The notes beneath the pieces were generated by a model, which was given only the letters and a program-made list of their open reading frames with translations, did not search any database and had not been told where the DNA came from. A program made the translations under genes and the position numbers. DNA of 64,000 nt from Rhyzopertha dominica (taxonomy: Eukaryota; Arthropoda; Insecta; Coleoptera; Bostrichidae), in the NCBI GenBank assembly GCA_025024175.1, contig QCXZ01000042.1, positions 8,015,501 through 8,079,500 on the forward strand. The letters are read 5' to 3'. Numbering within the stretch: position 1 is the first letter of the stretch; the number at the start of each line of letters is the position of its first letter. Shown piece after piece: positions 34,601-47,439 of the stretch.

Positions 34601-37600
34601 GAACGTGTAATTAAACGCTATAGGGTTGGGTATCAAATGATCTAATATCTACTAATATAGGAAATATGATGATATCTATCACTATCATGAGAATATGTCA
34701 TTGTCACTGTTTCAAAATATTCCTCCCAAAACTGTCATCGCATTCAATGCAAATGAAATTATATAGTTTTTACGTTCATCAAATGTGGCCATTCCTGTGG
34801 CGGCAAAAGCTAAAGATCTTTTAGCCTTCGTTGCAAATCAAAATTTTATAAAAACTTCTGCACTTGATGAAATGGCAAAGATTAGGAATCTCCATACCCA
34901 GAAGAACTTAAATAAAATAAAATAAAGGCTAAAATTTAGCCACTTGAAAATGTTATTATTAGCATCAACGACTCCTCGAAATGAGATACAGAATAAATAA
35001 GTAAATATTAATATATTTTTTAGTTTGTACATGAAACTTGTGTATATATCTATGCAAATCAACTTAATACATTTCAGATTTGCTTCGTGTTCTTTTGGTC
35101 CTAGAATTTTTTTCTACAGTTATGTTGCAGCACGTGCCATCATACAATAAAGTTTAGGTCTGTTATACAGAAAGGAGGACTCTCAGTAATCTTACTAATG
35201 GCTATAAAGTTTTACGAGGAGACGAAGTCTCTAAACTCTACCTGCTTTTGCAGTTTGTTAAAACACACTCAAGCGTCGTACAGAATCGTGTCATAACCAA
35301 TGAAATTTCAGACTTATCACCCTTCTTTAGTCGCGTGTTGGTGTACGTAAATTAAAAACCTCTTGCTCGTTATTCCACATTGCTACGTTCTTAAATTCTT
35401 AAACCTCTTGCGGCAAAGAGATAAGCTCACACATTAGCCTCCCCATCCCGCCATCGCCCCAGAGCACACACCACGCTCCGCAATATCCTCAGTGTACATC
35501 GTATATCATAGCCTAGGAAACACATTCGATTTCCTGCTTAGCTCACAGCGCTTGCACTTACGAAACTGATTTAAATTAGGCGCGGCATTCGCCAAAGTTC
35601 CAACCACGTTATATCGTTTGGGCGTAATTATTATTATCGGTATTGAATTTAATATTTAGCCGCCCCAAACGGAAGTTTCGAAACCGCGAGAGTTTAAGCT
35701 GACCACTAAAGTAATGTAGTCGGGTTGTGCTCTGTTTTCGGTACGTGTACTGGCATTTATCGTTCGTACGTTGAAAAAACTTTGTTAAGGGCCGATTTGT
35801 ATACAACTAAAAAAAATATCGTACTGATATTATACAGGGTGTCCCATTCAACATTCAGATTTATGGAATACGCTGTATTTATTGGTTTATTGGTGAACTT
35901 AAATACGACTGTATTTATTAACGTAATATATCACCCACTCTGGAGCATTTGGCATTATTAATTATATGTTTATATCGATTACAAATAAATATACCAAAAA
36001 CTAGAAATGATTGTCAGATGAGATTGCTTTTATTTGAAAGCAAGAGTCACTTTAAATCTAATCCAAAATTAGGAAGAATAAATAGAGTTTACACATTTTC
36101 TCAATAGAACATATTTTACGAAGCTACAAGCGAAATTTTATAGAACCAATACTTACTACCTTTGGAGGTATTTGCGATTTTCTATTACTTTTTGATGCCA
36201 AGATATTAAATTAGACTCTCTACTAGTCATTGTAATTTATATGCGACAATCCTAGTAAATTAATAAATTGGCTCTATCTTTTTATTAACTTCTGACCTGC
36301 AAATTAGTTGTTTCTTCAAAATTGCTTGTCGGGTTTGCTGTACGGAATTACTTGATGCTTGCTTGTTGGATGGAGCTCTTTCTCACTGCTCAATGTAAGT
36401 TGTAGTTTCTGTAAACATATGTGTTTGTCGTGGCCGTAAAACTTAACAAGCTGCGAATTCCCTTTGGGCGTTAGTCAAGTATATTTAACCCCACTGGACA
36501 CCACGAATGATATTCGGAATAAAATTTTAGGAAAATTTCAGTGGTTTTTTTTAGTTTAGGGTTGGGAACTATACGATACCAGTATGCGAGACACGGCCTA
36601 TTTTAACCTACAAAATAGCTGCCTAATAATAACCGGTTAGATTGTGATAAAATTGATTCAACATTAAAAAGATTGGTAGCAAAATTAATAAGGTTATTAA
36701 AAGAGAAACAAAAAATGCAGAATATTTTGTTCCTTACAACTTTGTGATCGTAAAATACTAAAATTTCAGATACCTGGGTTATGCGGTCAACACCAACACA
36801 GATATTAATATTTGAGACAATCGGATAAAGTTATCTCTTCATGGTTTAATATTGTACTTTTTCACAATTTCTATCGTAGCCAAAAGTTAAATCGGAAAGT
36901 TTATCATTACTCACAGTCACATACATAATGTTATACTACACTATGCAAAAAATGATCATGTGGTCGATATGTTCTAATTCAGAGGTCCGGGAAATACATA
37001 ATTATAACTAATTTAAAAAGTAATTAACTTTAAATCGATAAAACCTTGTTCTTATTCATGGCAGAGATGTAGCTGGTTATTCGATATCGGAATTGTATAT
37101 ACATATCGAGACGTAGAAATTGCACAACATTACTGAGTAAGCTTAGCAATGAGGGTTTGTTAACATAAAACCACCCCTCTTTATATATTTGGCCAGTAAG
37201 TGATTAAAAAATTAAACAAATACCCATTTTTATAGATGCAATCTGTAGACAAGGCTTCAAGGTCTTACGTTTCGTCATATACAGCTTTAATAAATAACAA
37301 ATTTGTGTTTGTGGTGATAAATAAAATGCACAAAAGGTACAACTTTCGTGGTGATAGTGAATACGCAGCACTATAAAGAACAGTTTTTAACAAGTTATGA
37401 ATTATAGTTGATTATTTTAAATAATTCCTCAAAAATGTTAATGTTACGCAGCGCAGGATTAAAGGTAAAAGGAAACTGTGCAAAAATGGGTTCTGATAGG
37501 TTTCTAATGAGCATGTAGGGGGCCTTACTTCCAGCATATACCAATTTGCTGGAACATACATAAAAAGCCTTGTTTACGCCCGAAGTACAGTCCCTCCGAG

Positions 37601-38980
37601 AATATTTAAGCGCGTTTAAATTTTTACAAAGCCTTCAGTGCAGGCCGAACAAAATTAAACGGATTTGTTTTTGCCATTCCCCGACAAGCGGAAGATGATA
37701 ATAATGCCCCACCGTCTCGACGCCGATGGAGCATTTCTTTATTACCAACACCGAAAAAGACACCGAAAAGGAAATCCCATGGGAGCTCCTGCAGTCGAGT
37801 TAATTACAATTAAAGCACAGAGCGGATGATTAATTAAAGCTCCGTCACCCCCGCTACTCCCCATTCAATATTTTACAATGTCAAATGCTCGGCGACGTTG
37901 TTTCCCGTCGCAAAGTGCGTTCCGACATGGCGGGAAATTTTTATTATTAAGCCGGGGACGGAGATGGAAAAAGCTCACCCCCATTCACACGGCGGCGTCG
38001 CCCGCAGCCCAAAAGCCGAATTTTATGGCCTCATCAATCATTTCCCATTCGACAAAAACATTGCGCCCTGTAAAGGACATATGCACCTTGTTTATTAGGA
38101 GATTCATGGCGGAGGGCGGAACTTTATGGCATTTTTTTATCTGCGTGGTGCAGGTCGCATCAGGATTTCGGTTAATGGAAAAGTGATTCAAAGTAGACGG
38201 ATGTTTCCGCGAAATGTGCGTTTGAAATGCGGGAGGTGTAGCTTTGAATTATTCATTTGACATGGTGATGAGTGCGGAAGGGAAATGACCAAATTAATCT
38301 GCGTAGTTATCAAAAATATTGAAATCCTTTCATTCGGTAGATACATGTTTGTAACTGTGAACGAGGGAATTCTAGAAACATGATTTAACAGAATATCCGG
38401 CACTGATTTTATCACATCTAGCGTGAAGGGTATTACCTGTAGCAGTATTGATTGAAAAACATATTTTTATATAGTGTTTAAGCTCAAAAAGCTTTCTGAA
38501 AGTTTGCAATTAAAATTCACTAACTGCCTTAGACTTTTATGTTCGAATGCGTGATGCTGCTTGAACAAACTCAGCAAGAATGACTCATATTTCTTACCGC
38601 TTTCAAGCGACAGAGAAAGTTTTGTGTCAATCATAGACATGGGTTTTTGAAAGCATCTTTTTATCAATCTGTTTCGCCAGTCTGTAGATTCTAGTTGATG
38701 GTAATAATACGCTGATTAATCATTAGTGGTAGTGGGCAATGCTTTCATACAACTCAGTGGTCAATGGTCATTTTTGGACAACCTTTGCACAATATTTGTG
38801 ACTACTGATTATATGAGCCAAATATGTTTTATATAGATTGATAGTCATATATATTTTTCCATACCTAGAATGAAAACACCAGGGGAGGTGGTGTGACGAT
38901 ATAGTTATATTAAAAGTAGTATTACGTGTGATGTCCTGTTACGGATGAGCTGTGAGTAGGTAGTCTATTTGGTGTAGTGT
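31625..38980. other. Long stretch with no recognised gene; three GC-richer islands
   Basis: Islands at about 32370-32720, 35390-35720 and 37590-38280 stand out from AT-rich DNA. The last contains clustered homeodomain-type cores (GTTAATTACAATTAAAG, GATTAATTAAAGC near 37799-37842). The minus frame 32723-32388 (111 codons) and plus frame 37878-38186 have no recognised domains or splice sites. A lone mariner-type terminus (ACAGGGTGTCCC) occurs at 35835. Confidence 0.4.
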
Positions 38981-39001
38981 TCAAATAGATGGCATGACCC
39001 T

Positions 39002-40520
39002 ATGACTGGGGTAATCTACAGACCTTCCAGTTCTAGTCTCTTTTGTAATACTTTAGAAGATAGTTTGTGCGATATTTACGCTAAATTTGGTAGAATTATT
39101 TCTATATGAGATTTTAACATTGATTATGTCAAAATTGACGCTCCATCTGTTTGTTCATTACTAAATATCATGAAACAATTCAATTTTACCCAGCATGTTA
39201 GGCAAGCCACACGTATTACTGGTAATTCTGCAACACCAATTGATTTATTATTTGCTAATATTGATGTCAAAGATGTAAACGTTATCGATGTTACAAGTTA
39301 CAAGATCTATCCGGAATAGAACATAATCTGATAGGTATTTAATGAAATGTTATTCTACTAATGTGAGAGTGGAACTTACCGAAGTTTGTCCTATCATTGT
39401 TCCTGTAGTTACTTATATATTAAATGAATGTTTATGGTTATCACACTTCTCATGTGTGTGGAAAATGGTACACACTATCCCATTGCCTAAGAAGAGCAGT
39501 CCATCGAGTTTTGATGAGTTGCGTTCTGTTAGAATTTTGCCTGCATTTCATAGATTTTAGATAAAAGCCTAGCTTCCCAGATTTATCTTAATACGCAAGA
39601 TTTGTTGCCCACTAGGCAATCACGCTTTAGGACTGGTTATAATTTTAGCTTAACTTCGATATGATAAAACATGAAATGCTTTTGTGTATTTTACGCTACA
39701 TAGGTGTCCATCATAATGCTGTTAATATGATGATGTCCCTTTTTTGCCTGGTAGACATGTTGTGATGGCTCTGTAGTTTCTGGTGTGGCTCAAGGCAGCA
39801 TTATTGGACATTCACTTTATACTGTATACACATGTTCACCTAATCTTGCACTGCACCACTACAAACATTAATTTTGTGCGGATGATACACAGCTGTATTA
39901 TTCACTTGCACCCTCTGATAAATGNCACGCAAATTTAATCTTAAATTCAGATCTGGAGTGATTCTGTAATAGAGTAAAAAATATTCTTTAAAAATTATCC
40001 CAATAAGTCATCTGTTATTGTGTTTAGAATATATAGAATTAATAACCAGGAGCTACAGGTTCAAATTAATAGTGCGGTGCTTCCTATTATTCACAGGACT
40101 GATTATAGATAGTAAATTACGCGTCTCTGATCATGTTACGTGTTGTGTGAGACACTGGTTTTGTCAAATGTTAACTTTTGTGATATGGTGTATGGTCTAC
40201 GATACCGTCAGAGCACATCAGTTAGGGGTGGCTAAGTATGTCAGTTGTATTTTGCTTGTTTTACCCATAAATTTATTTTCACAAAGGTGCCTGTATACCT
40301 ATACTTAAGACTTATATTTCGTAGTGGCATACATGCAGTTAACACCAGAAAAAGGTCGTCAATGTTAACAATACCTAGACATCGTAAACAAATCTACAAG
40401 AGATCCTTTACATATAATGCCACCTGCATGAACGCCTTTACTGACGGTGAGCTGCGTCTCACTTACAGATTGTTTAAAAAGAATCGTGCTACCAAGAACT
40501 TGTCTACGGCATCATCTTAG
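39002..40520 (+). mobile_element. Most complete LINE copy: endonuclease plus reverse transcriptase, decayed
   Basis: Plus strand, in order. Endonuclease part: TGVIYRPSSSS, IISI-stop-DFNID (IiGDFNID with Gly changed to a stop), FNFTQHVRQATRITGNSAT, IDLLFANIDV. RT: YILNECLWLSHFSCVWK, IPLPKKSSPSSFDELR (normally DLRPIsiLP), ILPAFHRF, then in another frame LPTRQSRFRTGYN, GVAQGSIIGHSLYTVYT, FCADDTQLYYSLAPSD at about 39872-39919 with the ADD catalytic pair kept, LRVSDHVTCCVR, and a C-terminal LRLTYRLFKK. Layout fits a CR1/Jockey-like LINE; the endonuclease start, zinc-finger ORF1 and intact frames are missing. Confidence 0.85.
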
Positions 40521-40529
40521 GTTTTAAGC

Positions 40530-41059
40530 AGATCTTGTGCGATGTGCCATAAAACATTACTATATACTCATTTTCTTGTTTATAAACTATTTTACTCCCT
40601 CTCTTATGCTGTTTTCTTTCTTAGTATAGGCAGACTGTACCCAATATCAGATGCTCATCCATGGCGTTGGGATAACTGAGCATTGCTTCACCGTTATAAT
40701 GAATAGCGTTAATCAGTACAAAATCTTGAATTATGGGGAGTAATAGATATAGTATTTTTGTTATTATTATCTAAAAGCCTGGCTAAGCTTAATGCGTGTC
40801 TATGGACCATTGTTCTTCTTGTCCTAAAAAACGAAGGGATAATTTTGAACCGGTCTTGTGAAGGCGAAATCTCTCAAACGTAATCAATTTTGCTGTGCAC
40901 TCGCAGAATTCTTCCAACCAAATCGCCAGTGCAGCAAACACTTTCAGCCCCGGTAAACTTCCTGCCTTCCGGGAAATATTATTCGAGTCGCCCTTTCCAC
41001 TTTTCCATCTCCCGCTTCCACATCACTTCAGATCTACATGCGTCCAATTGAATTTGCAG
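40530..41059. other. Sequence between LINE and exon A
   Basis: The part from about 40870 onward is GC-richer and runs into the pyrimidine-rich acceptor of exon A. No separate gene was seen. Confidence 0.5.
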
Positions 41060-41260
41060 GTCCGCTCGCGGAGCCTCAATCACCTGGACACGCTGGAGAT
41101 GCGGCAGGGGGTCGTGCCCTCGACGAATCCAGCACTCAAGGACTCGCGCTCCGAACCGGACTGCACGCGGCCCCTGCTGGTGCCACCCGCCGTCCCGGAG
41201 CCGCATTCGCCCGCCCCGGAGACCCATCCGAACAAGAGGCACATGCTGAGCAGGTCGCAG
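41060..41260 (+). CDS. Internal coding exon A of an unidentified host gene (67 codons, phase 0/0)
   Basis: One frame is open across 201 nt. The acceptor is pyrimidine-rich DNA ending TTTGCAG, and the donor is TCGCAG followed by GTAGGT. Most third codon positions are G or C, unlike the AT-rich flanks, which is the main reason to call it coding. The peptide begins VRSRSLNHLDTLEMRQG, continues through a Pro/Ser/Glu-rich stretch (PPAVPEPHSPAPE) and ends NKRHMLSRSQ. There is no membrane segment, and it reads as a disordered intracellular linker. Both ends are phase 0, so it joins exon B at 53974 in frame. The open frame runs upstream to an ATG at 40895, but that part has intron-like composition and lies before the acceptor. 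Gene identity is unknown; coding status is well supported by codon bias and splice sites. Confidence 0.8.
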
Positions 41261-41586
41261 GTAGGTCAGATTTAAATATGATCTAGGTTCAAACCAAAAC
41301 TATTATATACTGATACATTTTGATCAAAGGCAGTGACATGCCAGTTAAAAATTTTAATATCTATCTACAAAGTAATATCGTTTATTTTTTTATAATTTAA
41401 ATATTGAAAATGTGCAGCATTGCCGTGCAAACAATTTTCATGGCAGTTTTGCGGACCGTTAGGGCCCCTATTTTCAGCCTAATAAATTTAACAACAAAAT
41501 AGAAAGTTCAAATATTTAATTAAACTTAAATAACTTAAGGGCACTGACTATGCCATCAGTTATGGGTGCCGAAACGTTTTGCGTTA

Positions 41587-42927
41587 CACCCGCCACGATT
41601 GATAATGACCCTGACGAAATTAAAAATGCAACCGAAAATACATTTGCAGAGGTAACATTGATAATTGTTCGTCGTCTTAAGTAAATTTTTAAAGTAAATT
41701 CGGTATTGTAAAACAAATTTTATTTTTGAAAAATGTTTATTCAATAACATTAATGTAATAAAAGCTCAAAATGCCGCCCTCCGCTGTTTTCACAAGCTCG
41801 TATTCGTGCCCAAAACGATCTTCTAACATGCATTAACATTTCTGGAGTGATGGATCTATATGCATCACGTATTTTATTTTCTAAATGTTCTACAATTCCA
41901 ATTGGTGTTTGGTATACTTGCTCTTTTACTATTCCCCACAGAAAGGAGTAATGTCCGGGCTTCTCGGTGGGCAAGGAATAATTGAACCTCTTCCTATCCA
42001 TCGATTAGGCAAAACCAAATCAAGATGATTTCGTACTATTCTATGATAATGCGCAGGTTCCTCATCTTGCTGGAACCGCAGATCTTGTCTTACCGTACCG
42101 GTAAAATGTTTCTTAAAAAATTTAAATATGTACTGCCGCTTAAACTATCGCGAAAAAAATAAGGGCCAACAATTTGATTCCCCGATATTCCGCACCAGAC
42201 ATTCGTCGAGTAGATAGTTTGAAAATGTCCTTCTCGAATCCAACGTGGATTTTCTTGCGCATAATAATGTATGTTATGTTTGTTAACTCCACCATTATTA
42301 GAAAATCTTGCTTCATTCGAGAAGCAAATGTCATAAAATCTCACATTCAACTTTTGGTGTTCTCGAAAAAAGTTACAGAAAGCCAGTCTTTTAGGATAAT
42401 CTGTCTCCTTTAAGGCCTGAACCAATTGCAAGTGATACGGTTGAAATTGATTGCCTTTAATAATTCGGTGAACTGAAGACAGACTAATACCGGTTGCTCT
42501 TGAGACTACCCTTTAACTAATATGAGGATTTTCGTCAATACTCTAATTTCGTTATTAGGGCCTGTTTTTGTTCTTTCTCTTAACTTTTTCAGTGGTGGCC
42601 AGTTTGTTCTTAAAGTTAATTCAAGTCTCTTGAAAATTGTATCGGCAGGAGCTCTTCTATTTGGAAAATGTTGTCTGTATAAATGGGCAGCAGCGGAAGC
42701 ATTTTTCTTATATTCACCATAAATCAAAGTCATATCTATTTTTCATCATTTGAATATTTTTTGAATTTTAATAAATACAGTCATAGGAACCATAGCGCAT
42801 AGCCGTCATCGATTCCCGATTTATTTTAAAAATACCGTTATGTAAAATAGCGACGCTGGCTATGAGAATGCATTTTGGTATGCATTTTTAATTTCGTCAG
42901 GCTTATTATAATTCGTGAAACATCCTG
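41587..42927 (-). mobile_element. mariner-type transposon, about 1.34 kb, inactive
   Basis: Terminal inverted repeats of about 60 bp share CTGACGAAATTAAAAATGCA; TA lies at both borders. The minus strand encodes a broken transposase: an N-terminal HTH region (42733-42506, starting MTLIYGEYKKNASAAAHLYR), then FSNEARFSNNGGVNKHNIHY where the first catalytic Asp of FSDE is Asn, ENPRWIREG, GISGNQIVGPYFF, FQQDEEPAHYHRIVRNHLD holding the second Asp, and TEKPGHYSFLWGIVKEQVY where the third acidic residue is lost. The NKHN and ENP signatures place it with the insect mariner-type group seen twice more in this window. Stops and frameshifts separate the blocks. Confidence 0.85.
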
Positions 42928-42946
42928 TAGAACGGCATATATATTA

Positions 42947-44050
42947 TGGGTTAAGACACTTTGAAAAAAAATTAAACAGGTGTTGGTAGCTTTTTTATGA
43001 TGGAGTGGCAGCAGAGAGATTCTGCGCTGCAAATGCAAATTTTTGTATTTTGTAGTATTTCTACTAATTTCCAAACGAGTGTCGTAAAATAATAATAAAA
43101 AACCGCATGCGTAACTAGTATGCCAATTCATTAAAATGAAAATATATCCGCAGTAATAACAATAACAACAATAAAAAATAAAACAAGAGGAGCAACAGTG
43201 AAAACAATTTCATGGTGATAAGGTAAAAGAAAACACATAAAGGAAACTAAAGACTAAATTAAATGTTGAAACACATCACCATCTTGATTTATACACTTTT
43301 AATTTTTTTTAAATCCTTAAGTGTGTAGCTCGCGAGATACTTCTGCGATCCAAAGGATTAAATGCGCATCGTACTCTGTCTATTAAGTTGTTTTTGATGG
43401 TGACAGAAGTTCTATACACTTGATCTTTTATATAAACCCAAATGAAATAATCAGGAGATCGTGGTGGAAACTCATATGGACCATTGTGTGCAATTCAACG
43501 ATCACCAAACGTTTCTTCCACAACAGCCCATTTAGCATGTGTGCTAGTTCACCATCCATCTGTTATCATGTATTACTGCCTTCAACTGCAGGAAGAAAAC
43601 GAAACCTCGCATTTCTTAAAATAAAAATGTATTTTGCGCTGTCAAGATTTACGTCGTAAAAGAGTACAGCAAATATTCTATTAATTTTAATTGCACAAAA
43701 TACATTGAAACTACAAAAACCTTAAAAGTTTAGTTGTCTATGTGAGGATTATTACCGGATCAAAAATGACTACTGCACCTGTTCAATATGTACACACGGA
43801 GCAAAGTTTGGAATGTGAAATGATCATTTACTTATTATTTTAGCAAAATTCATTTATTTTTCAGTCTGTTAAGTGTTGAACCGGGTGTAGCTTATAATCG
43901 TGCCATTTGTTCTTCTGCAAAATTCTGTGAATGCTTGCTTTAAATACATATAAATCTCTTTCTGCAACTTACAAGGATGGATGTATGCTGCCACTTTACC
44001 ATAAACAGCTACTAACGTCTGCTTAATTTTTCGCAAAGTGTCTTAACCCA
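42947..44050 (-). mobile_element. Second mariner-type transposon, about 1.1 kb, with transposase remnant
   Basis: Terminal inverted repeats of about 65 bp start TGGGTTAAGACACTTTG on both sides and keep pairing through GTGGCAGCA. The minus strand at about 43560-43330 reads AVVEETFGDR, then NGPYEFPPRSPDYFIWVYIK and DQVYRTSVTIKNNLIDRVRC. This is the third catalytic block (WPaRSPDLtplDFfLWGylK) with the DLTPLD portion deleted. It begins only about 20 bp from the right end of the preceding mariner-type element. Confidence 0.75.
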
Positions 44051-45380
44051 CAAAAATAATGTAAAATCGCAAATTATTCTTAAACTTTTAATTTAAGTTG
44101 AGTTCCTCATAATTAGTGAATTAAATTTTTCAAACCACATCTCCCTAGGTTGTTTTGTTTTGAAAATATTAATTTTTTCCAAGCACGTGGCAATTGTCAA
44201 AATTTTCAGAAATGTTCAAATAATTACAAAACAGTAAGCCTGAGGCCATATATCTTATTATCAAAGTGGTAATGAAATTCAACGAGGATTCTAAAAATGT
44301 CATAATACACAGAGTGTTCTATTTAAATTACCTAACAAATTATAGGCTACAAATTTCTAGAAAGTTGCTTCAATTGATTCCCGATATTTTTCTAATAAAA
44401 GCTCATCGTGGAATACCCTGTATAGTGGTAAACACAATAACAACTTTACCAGGGGTTGTCGTTAATTACAAAACATCTTGTTTATCTTGTGGAGAGTTTA
44501 AAATAATTGTATAAGTCACTTAATAAAGTATAGCCTGTATGTAGAATAAGTATAAATCATATTCAGTTGAGATTGTTTATTTCGTCAAAAAGACCTTCAT
44601 GATTTAAAGGAACGCTGGAACGATGACCCTCATGCAGTGCAGCATGTCTGCATTCAAACATAAATAGTATATTACATTTATAAGACTGTAGATCACTTTC
44701 CGGTAGCATGGCTCCAATTGCTGATGTAAGATGTCCCTAGAGAATAATTCATGTGACTGGAATATGGAAATTTGGTTGGTCATTCTATTTTCCCTCTTTA
44801 ATCAATCATCTGAAAAAAGCATTCGTTTCAAAACTGTCGGGGTAGACATAACGTGGACGCCCACTGTTTTCCCGCGACTCGACCGAAAAAATGAAATAAC
44901 AGCTTCGAAGGGCGACCTTAGTTCAATTTAACTTGAAATATCTATAATAAAACTTTCTTCCTTTCTTCCCTTAAAGGTCAACTCCAGAAAACTGTTTTCA
45001 TTTAATATCTTCGTAGGTTTTGGTAATAGTATAAATAAAATTATATAAATATTCCAACTTTTACTTCTTAAGTGTTATGATGATATACAAAACTTATTCT
45101 TCATCAGTGTGTTTAGATTAGTGTGTTTCTTAACCAATTTCAAAACACTTTATGCACATTTTATGCCACAAACTCAATATGAACGGGATTAAAAGCGGTC
45201 AGCTTCTCAAAACCTAATTGTGCTAAACCGTTGATTGATTGCGGATTGTTTCTTAGCTTATGTTTGTTATATTATGTGATTCCTTTCGACCAAGTGGGTT
45301 AGCAATTGTGCCTTGACTTAACTTAGCATTTGTTTCATTTCTTGATATTTATTGAATAAAGCGTTTCTTGAACTTCAGCT
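44051..45380. other. No gene seen
   Basis: AT-rich. A lone mariner-type terminus (ATACCCTGTA) lies near 44411. The frames at 44266-44514 and 44731-44931 match nothing. Confidence 0.4.
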
Positions 45381-45384
45381 TGAT

Positions 45385-46025
45385 ATGATTTCTGGCTTTC
45401 CTTAAGGATTCATAGTCGATCCGCTGTGGTTTATTATTTATTCTTCAAGAATTTGTGGTAGCTTACGATACTGCCAGTACCATAATTATGCGGATGATAT
45501 GCAGTTTTACTTATCATTTTTTCCTGCTGAGGTGGATATTGTCAACGATCACCTCACTAGTGATCTCTCTGTCGGCGAAACACAGCATGACCATTGGTCC
45601 AACTAAATCAATTCTGATTTTATTTGGAAAGCCAAAATATATTCCTAGCGTGCGATCATAGCTAGATGTGAGGTTGGATGGAACCCTTTTATGTTATCAA
45701 AAAGTGGTTAGAAACATTGCTCTTTATATGCATGAAAATCTTAGGTTTAAATGCATTCATAAAGCTATCGGGAATTTGAAAATACTTCGAATTGTCGCAT
45801 GTTAGATGCTAAGTTGGGGTCCTTGTTGTGTGATGCACTGGTGCTATCTCATTTTAATTTTTGTGTTTCTGTTTACGGTCAGTGTGTGGATCAAATTTTT
45901 TGTAACAAAGGTACTGCGCGTGCAGAACCTGTGCCTCGGTGTTCGGCGAAATTCGAGAATTAAATACAAATTGAAGGAGGCTGTATGCTTGAACTTCGCC
46001 GTTACTTTCATTGAGTAGTCTTTTA
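45385..46025 (+). mobile_element. LINE reverse transcriptase fragment
   Basis: The plus strand over shifting frames reads ISGFP-stop-GFIVDPLWFIIYSS (normally SGVPQGSivGPLlFiiY), then YHNYADDMQFYLSF with an intact YADD at about 45484-45495, DIVNDHLTSDL, PTKSILILFGKPKYIP, then LRFKCHIKAI and, after a frameshift, KVLRVQNLCLGVRRNSRIKY. Block order is the RT palm plus C-terminal thumb of a CR1/Jockey-like LINE. No 5' part was found. Confidence 0.8.
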
Positions 46026-46029
46026 TCAT

Positions 46030-47430
46030 AATATAGTTGTATATAAAATGCCTCAGTACAGTTCAAATCGATATCCCCGTTTAATATGAAGAAGAGGATG
46101 CGTAAATCTTTGCTTGAGAAAGTGAAACTGAAGCGAATATGAGAACGCATTACCCATGTCCGTTGCATTTTGCTTTTCTGTTTTCTCCTCTCTTTTCACT
46201 TCTTCACTGTCTTGTTTGTTGCATGTTATGCCTTTTTCCTTTTATATTGTCCCTTGTGTCTTATATGGCTACATTTTCGTGATCGACGGCAGTCCTGCTA
46301 ACCTATTATCTATGAGTATCTAATCTTGTATTTGTGTACCTAAAAGAACTGCTACTAACTATACCCTGTAGTACTGATCCTGAAAATCATAGATTATTTT
46401 AAGTTTTCAAGGCATATTCGAATCACATAGCATCAGGATAGCGATCTTCAGAAAATATAAAAATACCTGTAACTTTTAAAGCGTATTGGAAATGAGCTGC
46501 TCTATTGAGTAGTAATTGATTGTGACGGCATCATGTATTTTCCTCGACGACGTAATAGATCAGACGCCGATAGACGGATTGCAATTTTTGCCTCCTCCTG
46601 AAAGTGGTCGTATCATCGCAGAAAATATGGTTACCGACTTATAAATATCTGATGCCACCTCATCAAACTTCAGAGTTTCCCCATTGTTCCACCTCACCTC
46701 CACATTCGCGCGCGCCTGCCAGCATCAGGAAATTGTTCTTCGGCGTGGGGGCGGCCTTTTGAAATGTGTTGGCGAACGACGCTTCTGTCAAGTGGCTTGC
46801 TGGATGGGTCCTTCAATATCGAAGGGTTTTCTTGCGGTCCCGTCGACGGGAATTTTAATATCACGCTCGCGGATGCATTCGATCGCAATAAATCTACATC
46901 GGTGAGTTCTTATCCGCAGATCGACGTCGGATTAATTTTAAATCCTACGGATGACGGCGTATCCCCCGGATTGGTCGGGGCACTTTTTAATCTGCAGCGA
47001 AAAGCTCGATTGCGAAGAGGTTGTTTCACTATAATTTGGGTCAGGTGGACCCTACTCCGTTGCTACTCGTACTTCTTTACTTACGAGTATTTTGAAGTTC
47101 AATTTATTTGTGAAATCAAAGTATGCTGATAAATAAATAGAAATGCAATTATGGTTCATCGGCGGGTTATCATTTCAAATCTTCCAAAGGGATTTTACCT
47201 TTTTTGAAGACGAAAACTTTCTGGCTATAGTCTAGTTTCTCGTATCGTTGTGCTTGATTCGCCTAACGTAATACAATTTACCGACAATTGAATAATTTGC
47301 TTGGAACTTATAATAGCGAAAGAATAATAAATCTCATATCAATAAAACCGCTGCAAATTAAATCAATACCTACTTCTACATCCAATTGTCAAAATGACAT
47401 TTACGTTTTTATTTATTATACTATACGATT
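46030..47430. other. No confirmed gene; GC-richer island at about 46540-47060
   Basis: The island has open frames on both strands (plus 46684-46905 and 46764-47129, minus 46888-46694). A pyrimidine-rich CCAG at about 46720 and a GTGAGT near 46902 could bound an exon, but codon bias is absent and frames conflict. It is more likely conserved non-coding DNA. Confidence 0.35.
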
Positions 47431-47439
47431 AGTAATCAG

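Noticed and set aside
35834..35860. Mariner-type terminus ACAGGGTGTCCC
   Set aside because: No matching opposite end or transposase remnant found within 2 kb.
40979..41242. Minus-strand 87-codon frame and an overlapping plus frame (41038-41286) across exon A
   Set aside because: Both are shadows of the GC-rich exon; only the phase-0 plus frame combines splice borders with third-position G/C bias.
44306..44417. Possible 110-bp mini element with ends ACAGAGTGTTC and ATACCCTGTA
   Set aside because: Only about ten terminal bases pair, and inner sequence does not.
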